Below, piece after piece: positions 49,566-62,660 of a stretch of DNA of 64,000 bases (position 1 is the stretch's first letter; each line of letters opens with the position of its first letter). The position numbers and the translations under genes were made by a program. The stretch covers positions 434,001-498,000 of the forward strand of contig JAVXUO010001116.1 in the NCBI GenBank assembly GCA_033065855.1. The letters run 5' to 3'. The notes under the pieces are model-generated. The model worked only from the letters and a program-made list of their open reading frames with translations. It ran no database searches and had not been told where the DNA came from. This DNA is from Escallonia rubra. Its lineage: Eukaryota; Streptophyta; Magnoliopsida; Escalloniales; Escalloniaceae.

Positions 49566-49574
49566 ACATTTTTT

Positions 49575-51260
49575 TTACAACATCGTTTGCGTTCTATAAG
49601 TTTTTTGATGCCATGAGTCTTGAATCTACAAAATTCATCACATATATACTTTTCTTGTACAACGCCATCTTTATTCTATAATTTTTTTATGCCAATATAG
49701 TCCTTTGTACTTTATCCATTCAACTTTTAACGCGCCCACGACTCTCCCTTCACTCATACTGCCACATATCCCCCAACCCCAGTCATGCGGAAAGGGTGTA
49801 GCCACCATTGCTGCACACCCCCTCCCTCCCCCACTAGCACCACCACCACCACCAGGCAATGCAGTGGAATGGGTGCCACTGCCATGTTAATCTTGCCATC
49901 ACCAACAAACCACATCATTGCATCATGGTCTCAATCTCAAATCTGGATAGTCTATTTCTCTCTGTTTTTTTTAATTGGAGGCCGAAATTTATATGAAGTC
50001 ATATTCTTACAAACTCCATCATGATTTAAAAAAGCCTTTGGTTATGGTGTCATAAAACCTAGAGATTAATAGGAAACGTTCAACCCACCTCCGCCGATGT
50101 TTGTGTGTGTAGATCTATGAGTGTGTGGTGTAAATCTATGCGTGTGTGCACACTCGCAAATCTATACAATGGTGGTGGTTTGTAGTGTTCAGGTGGTGCC
50201 GTGGTGGTGGTATTGGAGTTGAAGAGGCAGATCGAGAGCACGTGCTAAACACTATTATTTCTATGGCATTCCTCTTTCCCACTTTCAGCCTTTATGGTAT
50301 TTCTATCTTCTAGTTGCACTTTTATGCCCTCATTGCTATAAAATGGGATGTTGATATTGAAAATTCGGGCCTGTGGGTTTTATAGCCAACCCATGAGGGT
50401 AGTTGACAGATGAGGGGCAAGGTTTTCTCGAGAGATCGAATTATTGAGAAATGTAAAGGTGGATTAAATAAAGGCTTAGGTAAAAATGGTGTTCTTATTG
50501 TTGTTTTGCCCAAAGACATGACCACTAAACAATTCAAAGTGCGGGACAATTTGGATCTCTAGCAAGTTCTATGATCGAAATCCAGAATTTATAAGTGTGA
50601 TGTATGTTATTTGGAGAGATTTTGCATAAAGTTTACCTTTTAAAGGTATTTAATTGCAATATAGGAAAATAAAAATTGGGTCAATGTGAAATTAGAGATG
50701 GCGTGATGTTGTGATGGTTGTTAGTGGTGGTCTTAGACTTAAAGGGGAAAGACCAATAGAAGAGGGCCTGGGGTTGGGTTATGTTAAAAAGAAAGTAAAG
50801 GAAGTGGCATGCGAAAAGATAATTCAAGGCAAATAAAAGTATAAATGAGTTATTTTTAAATCCTTACGTCCATTTGTACAATTCGGTCCAAAGATGTATT
50901 GATAGTTTTGATAGACACGAATGATACTACCCACAAACTTCAAGGGATGTAGTAATATGCCCTTACTATTGAATTCGCACTTTTTTTGTCACTGAAAAAT
51001 TTGATACTAATGTCTCTTTTAATAACAAAACAATATTGAACATACTTCAAAAGAGTGTGAATTTAGGTCAATCATCTTACTTCTCACTTAAATGTGAATA
51101 GAAACTTGAAATGAGAGTCAAATGCATCAAAAATTGTGAATGACATTGGATTATGGTGATTGATGAGCACACATCATAGACAACGTTAAGGAGATTAACG
51201 ATCTTTATCATGACTCATTTAACATGAGTCTGGATTCTTCACAGTGGTGAAACTTTTTCG
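49575..51260 (+). repeat. 1.7-kb dispersed segment, copy 2
   Basis: This is close to 45915-47620, with small indels. The following bases to about 51400 also match the 22430-22590 end of the third, partial copy (ACTAATTGTATGAATAA, CACCAATAACTA). The PPR pseudogene starts about 110 bases further on. Confidence 0.85.
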
Positions 51261-51508
51261 TTAAGTATTTTTTGTTTTGATAAAAGAGAAAAAACTAATT
51301 GTATGAATAACAAACTATCAAATTAAGGCCACCTACACCAATAACTATATAAATAAATTAATTAAAATAAAATGTGAATGCTTTTTACTCCTTTTCACTC
51401 GTATACAATTTAGATTACGAAGAATCTTACATGAAATTTGAAGCTTATGTGAATAGTGCAAATTTAATTCGTTCAGGCTTCCCCCTTTTTCTTCCTTCTC
51501 CTCCTTTT

Positions 51509-53264
51509 ATGGCAAAGTTAATTTGTGTAAGAAACGAAACCCAACTGGTAAAATCTGTATATGCAATTGCCGTAAAGGGTCACTGGGACAAGCTTCTAAA
51601 GCCGAAAATCGGGTATACCGTCACTTCAACAACCATCACTCAAGTACTACTTCACCTCTCACTCTACAACCCTTCAAGATCATGTTCATTCTTCAAGTGG
51701 GTCGGGTGAATCCAAAATTACAAGCACTCGCTACAGTCTTTGTGGAACATGATTCACATCCTCACAAAGCAAGGCCACTTCAAAGCTGCGCAGAACATGC
51801 TTGAGAAAATTGCTCTGAGAGACTTTTTATCATCACATTCTGTTTTGAGTGCACTTGTAATAAGTACCCATGATGACCCCGATGTGAATGCGCACGTTTT
51901 GAGCTGGTTATTGATAATTTATGGTGAATTTGAAGATGACCCAAGATGCAATTCAGATGTTTGAGCACATGAGGGCTAAAGGCTTTAGGCCTCATTTGCA
52001 TGCTTGCACTGTGCTTTTGAATTCATTGGTCAAGGAAAGGTTGACCGATATGGCCTGGAAAGTGTACAAGAGTATGATTAAAGCTGGGGTTGATCCGAAT
52101 ATTTACGTGTTTAATGTTTTAATTCATGCTTGTTGCAAGTCTGGAGATGTGGAGAAGGCTGAAGAACTGTTGGGGGAGATGGAATTGAAAGGGATTTTCC
52201 CGGATCTTTTCACCTATAATATGTTGATATCGTTGTACTGCAAAAAGAGTATGCATTATGAAGCTTTGTGTGTTCAGGATAGGATGGAAAGAGGATGAGT
52301 GTGTCCTGATATTGTAACGGTTAATTCTTTGATTTATGGGTATTGCAAAGAAGGTAGAATGAGAGAAGCTTTGAGGTTTTTTAAGGAAATTAAGGGTGCA
52401 ATTCCAAATCATGTGACGTTCACTATTCTGATTGATGGGTATTGCAGAGTGAATGAGCTTGATGAAGCTTTACAGTTGCGTGAGGAAATGAAGCGTAAAG
52501 GGCTATTTCCTGGGGTTGTTACTTATAATTCAATACTCCGAAAGTTGTGTGAAGAAGGTAGGTTAACGGATGCAAATAAGCCGTTGAATGAGATGGGTGA
52601 GAAGAAAATTGATCCTGACAATATTACATGTAACACTTTGATCAATGCTTACTGCAAATTAGGAGATATGAGGTCTGGGTTGAAAGTCAGAAGTAAGATG
52701 TTGGATGCTGGATTGAAACCTGACCAGTTTACTTACAAGGCGTTGATTCATGGGTTCTGCAAGGCAAATGAGATGGAGAGTACAAAAGAACTTTTGTTTG
52801 ACATGCTTGATGCAGGATGTTGTCCGTCTTATTGCACATATTCGTGGATCGTGGATGGTTACTGCGGCCAAGGCAATGAAGAAGCAGTGGTGAAATTGCC
52901 AGACAAATTTGTGCAGAGGGGTCTTTGCGTCGATATCTCAGTGTACAGAGCTCTAATACGGAGGTTTTCTAGAAGAGAAAAGGTTGATTACGCTCAAAGA
53001 ATATTCAGTACTATGCAAAGGAGGGGAATATCGGGAGATTGTGTGGTATACACTAGTCTCACATATGCTTACCTGAAAGCAGGAAAGGAAGCTGCTGCTC
53101 CAGATTTGTTAGATGAGATGTATCACAGGAGGTTGATGATAACTATCAAGATATACAGAAGTTTCAATGCTTCTTATGCTGGTGACAACAACATTTTGGC
53201 TATCTTTTGGGACCTTGCCTCGGTGAAAGGCCTATTTTCAAAAACTATGTTCAAGCATATTTAG
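51509..53264 (+). pseudogene. P-class PPR protein gene (At5g38730 type) with three lesions
   Basis: PPR proteins of this class bind organellar RNA. From the ATG at 51509 the product matches my recollection of Arabidopsis At5g38730 along its whole length, with no intron. Seen in order: KGHWDKLLKPKIG, LQSLWNMIHILTKQGHFKAA, HACTVLLNSLVKERLTD, then PPR motifs such as VYKSMIKAGVDPNIYVFNVL, EGRMREALRFFKEIK and PDNITCNTLINAYCKLGDM. It ends in the family's YAGDNNILAIFWDL region. Lesions are TGA at 51707-51709, a +1 frame change between about 51915 and 51945, and TGA at 52296-52298. The remaining code is clean over 320 codons (52299-53264). Inactivation looks recent; sequencing error at one or more sites is the alternative. 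Confidence 0.9.
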
Positions 53265-55704
53265 CAATTGAAAGTAAATGCTTAAAGGAAAGTTGCTGAT
53301 ACCCCAAAGCTGGAGGCTTAATTTGATTCAACTCTGTTAAGAGGGGTGGTATCACATACTTAACCCAACGATTCCTTCGGTAGTCCTTTCCAAACCGTGT
53401 GAGCCAGATTGTTATAGGTAATTACCCTGTGACATATATCCAGCTACAAGGTCGTTATAACTTTTTTACATTACAACTATATATGTAGTCAGTGGAGACT
53501 GATCATACCAGTCCTAAAAGCATCTCTGATGAGATGTGAGCATCCACCCTCTTTCTGCTGCAGGCCCGAAACTCCCACAAATATAGAGGCGTTTGGAGTT
53601 AATTTCTCGTTCTTTAACATTTGGGTGAACTCACTGCAGTGTTTAAAAGCCTTAAAGCACTGGTTTGTTGAAGGCATATTTGAATCATGTTAAGGCAAGC
53701 TTTAAAGAACGGTTTTGCTTGGGGTGATTAAGAAACCCTGGGGGAAGATAATGTCTATATTTTATAACGAGAACATCGGGTTCAAGTAACACCGCTACTT
53801 TTTGGTGTTAATTGAACCTGCCTCAGACCAGCTTCGCATGTTTGTTCCTATGTACAAAACCATAAACTACATTGAAACTCTCTCAGCATACTTCAGGCCA
53901 AGAAGGTTAAATACCTCAATTACAGTTATCTACAATTCTCCATTCTACTGAAACTTTAACTTCTGTTGCAAAATTTTCTGATTAGTAACACCTATCTCCT
54001 TTTTAACAAAGTTAGATGCAATCAAAACTCCAGAAAACAACCACAATCTACTGATTTCACGAGTAAATATGTGTTTGTTTCATCTTATCATCTCAAACAG
54101 AAAGTGTTGTCTTCACAAAACCTGAAAAAGAATAGTTATTTGAGAAACAAATTCAGTTTTAGTCTATGCATTCACAGTTTTCCATTGATGAAACTAGATA
54201 TAACATCTACTTAATTCACATATGTGGCCATCTACTCAATTCAGTTCCTCTATAGCCCGCATCATCCCAGAGAAAAGGTTCCTCATGTAAGTTGAAAACA
54301 TGTAATTACTCTAGAAATGCGTTGTATGGACATTTGTTTCCATTTGAATGCTTATGCTAAATTAGAGGATACAATTGCTAATAACACGTATACCTGATCC
54401 TAGGTGTAGAAGTTTCTATGGCAAATTGAAGTTAAAGGCACGTCGGTGGCCTGCACAATAACCTTGGTTGCTGTAGTTTGGAGGCCTTTTCACTTGTAGC
54501 AACAGTGGTGGTCTCCAGGAGGTAAATCAACTTGTGTTTTTTCTCTTATGTAATCACCAACCCGTAGCAAAATATTCTAACTTGTATTTTGTTTGTATTG
54601 CTTTGATTGGAAATTTGAGTTTATGCGTACAAATAGTAGAAGTATCATTATTATGAAATGACATTGAAGATCCCCCGACCTCTTTAGGTAAGAGAGGTGT
54701 AGGGTTAGCAATGCAAATTGATGGAAGCGTACAACAGTTCTAATTGTAAGAAGACTGCATCATGCATGGGTGTTCTAGGCACTAAACGATACGGAGATGA
54801 TGTATACCAAACCTTTAATTAAAATTGAAATAGAATAAACAAAATAATAGAATAAATTCTTGACACACTGCTGCATGCGTTTGGTTGGTATGACGATCTT
54901 TGAGGCAAAACATGTCTTATATTGTCTTGCAGTAGAAAATTTATATAAGCCCCAGAACAAAATCACTGGAAATGTGTCCTTTAGGCTATGCATAGTGAGG
55001 AGTATTAAAATATGAACAGCAGTGAAAGGAATAAAAGCCGAATTGCCTTTGATCTGATTATTCTGACCTACAAAGTGAACAGGTAAGTTGAAACTATTTC
55101 TAATTGCAATATGGGAGAGTCAAGGTTCCAACTTTCAGCAGAAAATGACGAGATGTGGAATTTCGCTCAATTTTGTGGCTTAATACAGTGGATTCAAAGC
55201 ATGAGGCTCTTGCCATCGAACCCTAACCTTTAGGTCATAACACCAAGGCTCACATTTTGAAGTTTCTCAACAATACTTGACACAATGGGTAAAAACAAAA
55301 GAGAATCAGTTGGCATCTTGAAATTCACAACAATTGATCAAATTGTTCTGATATCTGCTTGACAATGAAGCCTAGAGACTCCCACAGGGCTATTTTGCCA
55401 TACAATTCTGACAAATGAATAAGAAAGGTTGCCAGGCAAAAATTATATGAACTCCAAAGCAACAATTATAAGCAATAGAAGCCAAACTTTATCATTAGCT
55501 TAAGCATTTCAGTAGAACAAATATAGTCCACATTCGGAGATAAACTATGAAGAAACAACCGGACTAGGCTGCAAAATAAGACCTTGAAGTATACTTGTTT
55601 TGAAGCAATAATATAGATCAGCTGGTAACGAACGAAAATTTGAGTGTTAGTTGTTTTGAGGCTCGTTGAAAGGACATCAGCTTTCCCATAAACCATCAAT
55701 CATA
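53265..55704. other. No recognisable gene
   Basis: This covers the 3' flank of the PPR pseudogene and AT-rich DNA. Short frames (for example 53489-53677, minus) carry no known motif. Confidence 0.4.
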
Positions 55705-55828
55705 ACCCTCTGGGTCCGTTAGGTTCACAAACATCTTCTCGAGTATAGGCGCGTGTAAGCAGTAGCTTGATAAGTTCCAAGTCAGATCTCTGTTCTTCAA
55801 TTTCTTCTTCCTCAACCTCAGCCAGTGT
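55705..55828 (-). pseudogene. FBD-domain C-terminus of an F-box gene, fragment 1
   Basis: The minus strand reads through an acidic EVEEEEIEEQRSDLELIKLL into the next codons. A one-base loss shifts it before PILEKMFVNLTDPEGY. SDLELIKLLL...PILEKMFV is the end of F-box/FBD/LRR proteins. The piece sits directly beside a hAT remnant, and the F-box end of the same gene lies on the far side of that remnant. Confidence 0.75.
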
Positions 55829-56636
55829 TGTTAAAGGCACAGGCGCACCTAAGGCGCAAAAGGTCCCTGAAGCCTAGGCGCAAGGCGCAGGCGCGCGCCT
55901 TTTCGAAGCGAGGCGCAATATTAAAAAAAATAAAATAATAAAAATAATAATACACAAAAACAATAAATTATGTAAAAAAAAATAACATGACAATTAACAA
56001 ACTTTCAAACACTAAAAAAAGTTTCAAATTCCATCGCATCATAATCTAACAAGTTTCCAACATAAGATAAGTCTTAAATCCACTAAAAATAACAAATCAC
56101 CAAACACTAAGTGAACATAACACCAACATCCTCATCATCGCTAAGGGCCAAGGCAACAACATTTTCTTCAAATGGAATCATAGGCTCCAAGTCCGGTAGA
56201 GATTCCTCCTCGACTTTGTCTTCTTCATCGACCACGTGAGCTGAAGGAGTAGATCTACTTGATTTGGCAGCCCTATCTGATGACGACCTTACACTTCTTG
56301 CTGTTGACCTCGAATGGTAGTTCGGCTCCATGCCACCTAAAGGGTCACTTTGAAACATGTCACCGTCTTCGTCTGCATCTTCATCCGGCCTCCCAAGCAA
56401 CCATTCATTACTTTCATCGATATTATCCAATAAAATAGGATCAATTGTGTCACGTGAATTGTATCGTCGCTTTAACGCTCTATTGTATTTCACAAACACC
56501 AAATCATTCAAGCGACTTTGTTCAAGCCTATTCCTTTTTTTGCTATGAAGCTGTAAAGTACAATACACAAATTGATTACTAGTCATTGAGTATGTAAAGC
56601 GCGCCTAGGTGCAAGGCGCGCCCAGGCTCGCACTCA
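55829..56636 (-). mobile_element. hAT remnant with transposase C-terminus
   Basis: The ends are rich in AGGCGC/GCGCCT motifs typical of a common plant hAT group (TGTTGTTAAAGGC on the left, GCGCGCCTAGGTGC near the right). A frame at 56107-56586 (minus) begins near SKKRNRLEQSRLNDLVFVKY and contains RRYNSRDTIDPI and DESNEWL. This is the tail that follows the dimerisation domain in this group's transposases. Everything upstream of that tail is missing. CTCAG occurs at both borders but a full 8-bp duplication is not visible. Confidence 0.75.
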
Positions 56637-56639
56637 GAA

Positions 56640-56973
56640 CAATTCCGATCAACCTGCTGTTTCAACCAACTTCGAGTTGTGAGAATAAATGTCTATGCTG
56701 AGAATTGGCGGATATCATGAACTTACTAATTTGGCCACGGTGAGACAACAGAACACGATAGACGAATTTAACAAATTTATCCTCATCCTTAAAAATAGTC
56801 GCCCCAGAGGAATCATCAAACACAAGCTTAGAAAGATCAACCCATTTATCTCTCCATTTCTTGGACAAGATGCTTGTCCTCAAAACATCTGTAACTGGTA
56901 GACGTCCCAGGATATTGTCTAATATTTCCCAAGGTAATGCACTAAATCTATCTACCGTTGCAAGCTAATCCAT
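56640..56973 (-). pseudogene. F-box N-terminal fragment, gene 1
   Basis: The minus-strand ATG at 56973 is followed by TAG as codon 3. Then comes clear F-box sequence: FSALPWEILDNILGRLPVTD, LRTSILSKKWRDKWVDL, KLVFDDSSGATIF and FVYRVLLSHRG. It stops after QLEVG. The leucine-rich middle is absent, and the hAT remnant and FBD fragment follow. F-box/FBD proteins are candidate SCF ubiquitin-ligase receptors and turn over rapidly in plants. Confidence 0.85.
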
Positions 56974-57834
56974 GACAAGTTCGACCTGCTCTCAATCCCT
57001 TTTAGACTCTAGGAATGGTCAAATCACTTGACTCTCTCTCCAATGGAACTTCATTCTGGAAAATTCAGATCATGTCAGAGTAAATAATAATAGATACTCC
57101 CCTAATCCAAAACAATATCTTCTTTTTTGGACAAATTATGAAGTTTAACACTATATTTTCTCATTTTTTTTTAGTTTCGGTTGATTGGTTACCATTTTCA
57201 AATTTTGTTTCAAAAAACACCTAATTCAGACACTAATTACCAACTCTTTGCGAATATTTGCTAGAATGCATCCCACTCATTTTTGTGCATACAAAATGGC
57301 GTTCAAACACCATAAAGAAGTTCCCATACTTGCTGATGTGATAAGTAATTTAATCTATTTTTTTCTGCAATCTCGAAAGCGGTATCCAAACAAGTTAATA
57401 CATGCTTTTAAGTTTTATGAGAAAGATCATTCAAAATTGGGAAGAAGTTAAAAAGACATAAACATCTATTCATCACAAATCAGCTCTAGAAAGTGTGAAC
57501 GACCTCCTAACGCTGAGCACCTGAAATTCATCACATACGTTTTTTACATTCGGATTTTCAACGAAACGCGTCATGCATTCAACAAAATTTTATCGCAGCA
57601 TAACATTGGAATGAATCGTTTTCAGGAAAAATAACAGAGTCTATGAGTAGGGTTTTGTAGGGTTTTTCGAGAGAGTGAGTGTGTGTGTGTGAGATCGGGG
57701 GCCGGATATATTACCTGCGGAGCCGGAGCGGAATTCTGGAAAAGGTGGGTAAAACTGTGAATGTGCGGGGTGGAATTTAGATAGGTATTAAAGTATTTTG
57801 TCTTCATTTTTGGAATTTATCCGTTTCACAACAC
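56974..57834. other. No recognisable gene; possible truncated MITE
   Basis: Near 57091 the sequence ACTCCCCTAATCCAAAACAA resembles a decayed Stowaway end without a partner. Otherwise this is AT-rich DNA with a (TG)n-like stretch near 57677. Confidence 0.35.
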
Positions 57835-58265
57835 TTTCGGTTTTAGTTTTCTGTTTCTGAAAAAACAAAAACTCAAACCAGTTTATTTATTTTTTAACAA
57901 AAACAAGTGGGTGTTTGATATCCCTGTTTTTTTTTTTTTTTTGTGTTTGATTACCCAATTTTTATTTTGAGTTTTTTCTTTGGTGGTAGTTTGCGGTGGC
58001 GGTGATGGGGCGTGGTGGTGGCTGGTGGCCGCCGGCGGTGGACAGTGGCGGTGGGCGGTGGCTGCCGGGCACCGGGAAGGTGGTGGTGGTCTCAAAATAA
58101 AATCAAAACTGAAAATCGAAACTCATTTTTGGAGTTTTCAAAAACAGCCCTGGTTTAAAAACTGATTTTTTAAACTGAAGAAAAAAAAAACGAAAATTGT
58201 CTGCCAAACGCGCTTATTTTTTCCAATTTACAAAACTGAAAAAAAAAACTCTGTCAAACGGGGTC
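57835..58265. repeat. T/G-rich interspersed repeat, copy 2
   Basis: This is a paralogue of 38484-38862: TGGGTGTTTGAT, TTTTATTTTGAGTTTTTTCT, a GGTGGCGG-rich centre and CCAAACGCG. The ends are weakly inverted (CTGTTTCTGAAA on the left, TTTACAAAACTGAAA on the right). It could be a MITE. Confidence 0.6.
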
Positions 58266-60609
58266 TAAAAAATGATTTCCATCTTGTTATTTGGTGCCAT
58301 AATTTGAGCTCGATCCCCAACTATGAACAAGATAGCAGCTAACTTTTAGAATTCTAACTCTACTTGATAACCCAGCTAATTAAAGATCGCTATTCAGTCA
58401 AAAAGGTCTTTTTGTCACGGTAACAAATTTTTATTAGCTATTTCCATAAGTGATACTTTTTAAAGTATAGATGTGTCAACAATTCTTTCATGGAAAAAAT
58501 TTAAGATTTTTGTTCAATTAATACTTTAGTCATAGTTATAGCTACCTTGTGCCGAAGTATGTATGAGTTCTTTCCATGAAATGGTAAGTATATGTATGTA
58601 TCGGTACCATCTCATATTTTTCATTAATTGTATACATATATAATGATCATGTAAGACTAAAAGAAAGGTAAATAACAATCAAATTGTCTGGCATTCATAG
58701 TCCAGTAAAACTATTTGTTTTCGAATAAGCTATTTTGTTCTTATACAATGGCACCAAGAACAAAATGTTTATTCGACTGAGTTATCTCTTTTTAATTATC
58801 TCATTAGCAACTATTTATGAAAGAAGAAGAAGTTATGAAAGGATAAAATGTTTGTCCAAGAATAAGTTGTTGGTGTGCGTACCGTGTATGAAGTAACACA
58901 TCATATCATAAAAGAATATGATGAAAGGTTAAGAGAAAAATTAAAAGCAAACTGAAAGTTATGATAAAAGTCGAAGAGTCTCAATACTTACATGTTTACA
59001 AAATTTTGTAAATTATGATGAAAATTGTGATGAAAAGAAGCAATCTGAAACTTGGGAAAAGACAACAGAGGCTTTGAACGATATAATGGAACCTAGGGTT
59101 TTACCCATTTAGTCTTTATATGGTAATTTACTAAATTGTTCAACAAACTTTGTAAGCTTTACATTTTTAAATAAGTGGTACACAACACATTATTTCGACC
59201 GGTACATGACCATGTACTGACCAATACAGATCGGTATTTTGACTGTTACTAAAGTAAAAGATTACTGTACCAATTGAAGATAAAAATAGTACATATCGAT
59301 CAATATTTTTAGTACTGATATGATATTAATAACTGTAACCTTAACTACCCTAGAAAAGGAACAAATTCAAGGTGGAGGGAAAGTTGACAGTTTCCTCCTT
59401 TTGAGGAAATTATTGCTTGGGGTCGATTGGGTTGGGGATGTGAAAGTCACATTTTGGGCCAACTTAAGAGACCTCCTATTTGGCCGAACCCACGTGCCCC
59501 AAACTCCATTTAAGGGGATTTGGAATAATAGTTTGAGTTAATAATAAGGCATGTCTTTCACCAGTTCAGTATTGCTGAAACCATATTTGACACTGTCACC
59601 AAGTAACAGTAGTAGAATAGGACCTTCATCCAAAAGAAACTCATTGAAAAAACTTTCTGAATTATGTGCAAGAAATGACATTCCAATACATGTTCTCACT
59701 TTCGGTATCTGGAATATGATCCTACTTAAGAACTCGATATTTCTTGTCATCACGAGGCTCCGAGCTCACTCGGTCTTACTCACGCTTACAAATGACTCTT
59801 TGGCTATACCTGCAATCGAGCTTTTTGGTCTTAGGTGAATCGTCTCCACTTCTTATTGAGATATTCATTGGACAAAGTTTATGTTATAGATTGTATAAGG
59901 TACAACCATTTTTCGGTAATTAAAATATTTCTTCGTAGCTTGATAGTATGCAGTTTAATCCTTTTCTCAAGTATAATTTCATGTCATGCCTTCTTAGATA
60001 CACTCGGATAGTAATTTTGATTGCCTTAAAGTATTATTAAAATGATCATCTCCATACGACGCGAACAACTGAACATAACAGATTACTAAGCAAAATATAA
60101 ACATGAATATGCCTAAACAAGAGGCACAACATGATTCTGAAGAAGAGAAATTAACATTCGATTCAGTAAATATACGTAAGTGAATGGAAAATCTGAAAGG
60201 CCAAGATGGTTCAACTCCATCATTTTGTATAGCCTGATGTTCACCTCCAGTACTTGCTGATAATTAACCATGAAGGAACTTGGCCAAGTCGCGGGAAGGT
60301 GATGCATAAGGAGCACTCTTAACACAAAAAATGGGGGCTTTTCTGCAAGACAATTGGCACTCTAATTAGCCCATAATTATCAGATAAGAGAATTTCAGGT
60401 GAAAGGCTAAGCATTAGTGAGTCAAAATGCCGTCAATGTTTCAAACATGGAGTATAGGAAAGCACAACAAAGCCTCTTGAGCCCTAACAACAAAATTTCA
60501 TAAAAGCACAAGTATATTGATTCCTGCACGAAGTACTGCTTACTGGGGCTGAGGCAGACGTGATCTCAAATGCTAATTATTCCGAAGCTCGTTCAAGTGA
60601 CCATATCTC
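58266..60609. other. No recognisable gene
   Basis: This is AT-rich intergenic DNA. Open stretches at 59320-59541 and 59551-59838 carry no motif I recognise. The right part is probably the 3' flank of the F-box pseudogene that follows. Confidence 0.4.
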
Positions 60610-62052
60610 TAGAAAACCACATATCATTTTCCCCTAGGCCTGTCAAGCTTACAAACATCTTCTCAAATATTGGAGGACATGCAAGCAATAGCTTGATAAG
60701 TTCCAAGTCGCATCTCTCGCCTTCAATTTTGCCCCGGCAAGAAGTAGGTTGAAACAGCAGTTCGTTCGGCTTTGTGCTTTCATAATCTCGTGGATCTCTT
60801 CATTACATACATATCGTCCACGAACCTGAACGAGCAAGTGACATCCCCACATTATTATGCTTTAAATGGTTCAAACTTGTACCACAAGGTCAATCTAAGA
60901 GTAACAAATTAGGGAGACAGCAGTTCAAACTTCAGAAAACTCACTGAAATTTGGAATCCCTTCAAATTTAGGCGCTTCTAAGAGTAGAGAGCATAAAAGA
61001 GATCATGCCTACAAATGATCAAAACAGACACGAGGCAGTCTAAGAACCTTCAGATGGTTACATCGAATGAAAGCTTGCTATGGTATGCATCGTACGGATA
61101 GATAATGGAAAATGCACACCGATGTTTTGGTTGCAAAAGAAAGAGAGACAAAGAACATGATTACGTATCATCTTCCATTTGAGATTAACATGTATGCCAG
61201 CATTTAATTCTAATACCAAGAAAGATGAATTAAGAGCGAGAAACAAAACCACACTTATACCTCCATGAACCAGTCAGCCAAAGCAAACCTTTCAATTCAG
61301 ATCGACAACCAAATGGCCCAGACGGAGAGTGAGTCATCTCTTTTGTGCTGCAATCTATCGAAATTAGTATAAATGAGGCATCCATAACATGTGGACTATT
61401 TTCCAGATACACTTCGAAATCACCTTCCATGTACAATTACCTTAGCTTGGGTGCACATATATGTTAAGATGGTCAAGGTGAAAGCATGCTAGAACCAATG
61501 TTTCGAGAATTGGATGGCGAAGGATTAAACATTCAACGGCCTCACCATAAGAGTCTAAGATTCATAAGAGATGAAGGCTGCTAACGGCAATCCGTTGACT
61601 ATATGAGTAACTTTTTTTTTTTGCACCAAAAAAAATATTTACTGAGATGCAACTCAGTTGCTGACAGGAGAATACACTGGACGGCAACTTCGATTTGCTA
61701 GGGAAATCACCTTCCTTGTTAAACTCCAGAGTGAGTTCCTTGAAATTATCCGATGATCCAGATGATTGGTATAAAAAATGGGCCTAACATAAACCAAAAA
61801 TTTATGAATTTGTCCTCGGTGAAACAACAACACACGATTGACAACTTCCACAAGACTTTCACCATCCTTAAAAACAGTTCCCTCAGAGGAGTCATCAAAG
61901 ACAAGATTAGAGAGTTCAACCTATCTACATTTCTAGTTTTTCGACAGGATGGTCGTCCTCTCGGCGTCTAAAATCGAGAGATATCCTAGGATATTGTCTA
62001 ATACATCCCAAGGCAGATTACCAATTCTATCTACCATTGTCGAGTAATCCAT
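60610..62052 (-). pseudogene. F-box/FBD gene 2, degenerate
   Basis: The minus-strand ATG at 62052 opens MDYSTMVDRIGNLPWDVLDN and ILGYLSILDAERTTILSKN, an F-box. Stops replace the conserved KW of the KKWR motif, and the frame resumes at ELSNLVFDDSSEGTVFKDGE. A middle block at 61436-61240 (FEVYLENSPHVMDASFIL) and an FBD end at about 60790-60600 (GERCDLELIKLLLACPPIFE, KMFVSLTGLG) follow. It is paralogous to the pieces at 55705-56973 and keeps more of the gene. Most of the leucine-rich part is missing or unrecognisable. Confidence 0.8.
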
Positions 62053-62658
62053 AACAAATTCACCTCAATCATGTTAGCCTATAAGAACGGCCGGGTTTAC
62101 TTATGTCCAACCCGGAAGTGTGCTCAAGGAAAAGTTAAGCCCGTTAGGTATAAGAAATAAACCCACAAACTTATTTTTGGCCGATATGAGGTATAAATCT
62201 TAACAGTCGAATTGCCCATCGTCTCTCTCTCTCTCCAATGAAACTTAATTGCCTGGACATTTCAAATGTAATCGCAGTTAACAAGAATAACATAACTCAA
62301 TAGAAAATTAAATTTTAGATTTAAATACAGCAGTCGTACGATGCAATAGAAGCATGAAAATACATCTATGTATAGCTTTGGCTTTCAGGAGATGAGAAAC
62401 CTTTGGACAGATGAAACTAGTGCGCTTGGAAATTTGGAAGAATAGTAAGGTGAGTTTGGTGTGTCGGAGTAAAACTTACCTTGTAACTTCGCCACTTAAT
62501 ACTTTATAGTGCAACATTCTCGCTGTCTTCCCAGGCAAGAGACCGACTCACATTAAATATTTGGTTCATATTTTATGTGTGACAGTTTTTATATTTTATC
62601 ATTTTCTTGTTGTGCTAATTGTATTTTCTATTGAATTTATCTTTGAATACAGTAGCAG

Positions 62659-62660
<2 letters not shown>

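Noticed and set aside
59551..59838. 95-codon plus-strand frame
   Set aside because: Serine/leucine-rich, with no motif, no paralogue in the window and overlapping open frames on the other strand.
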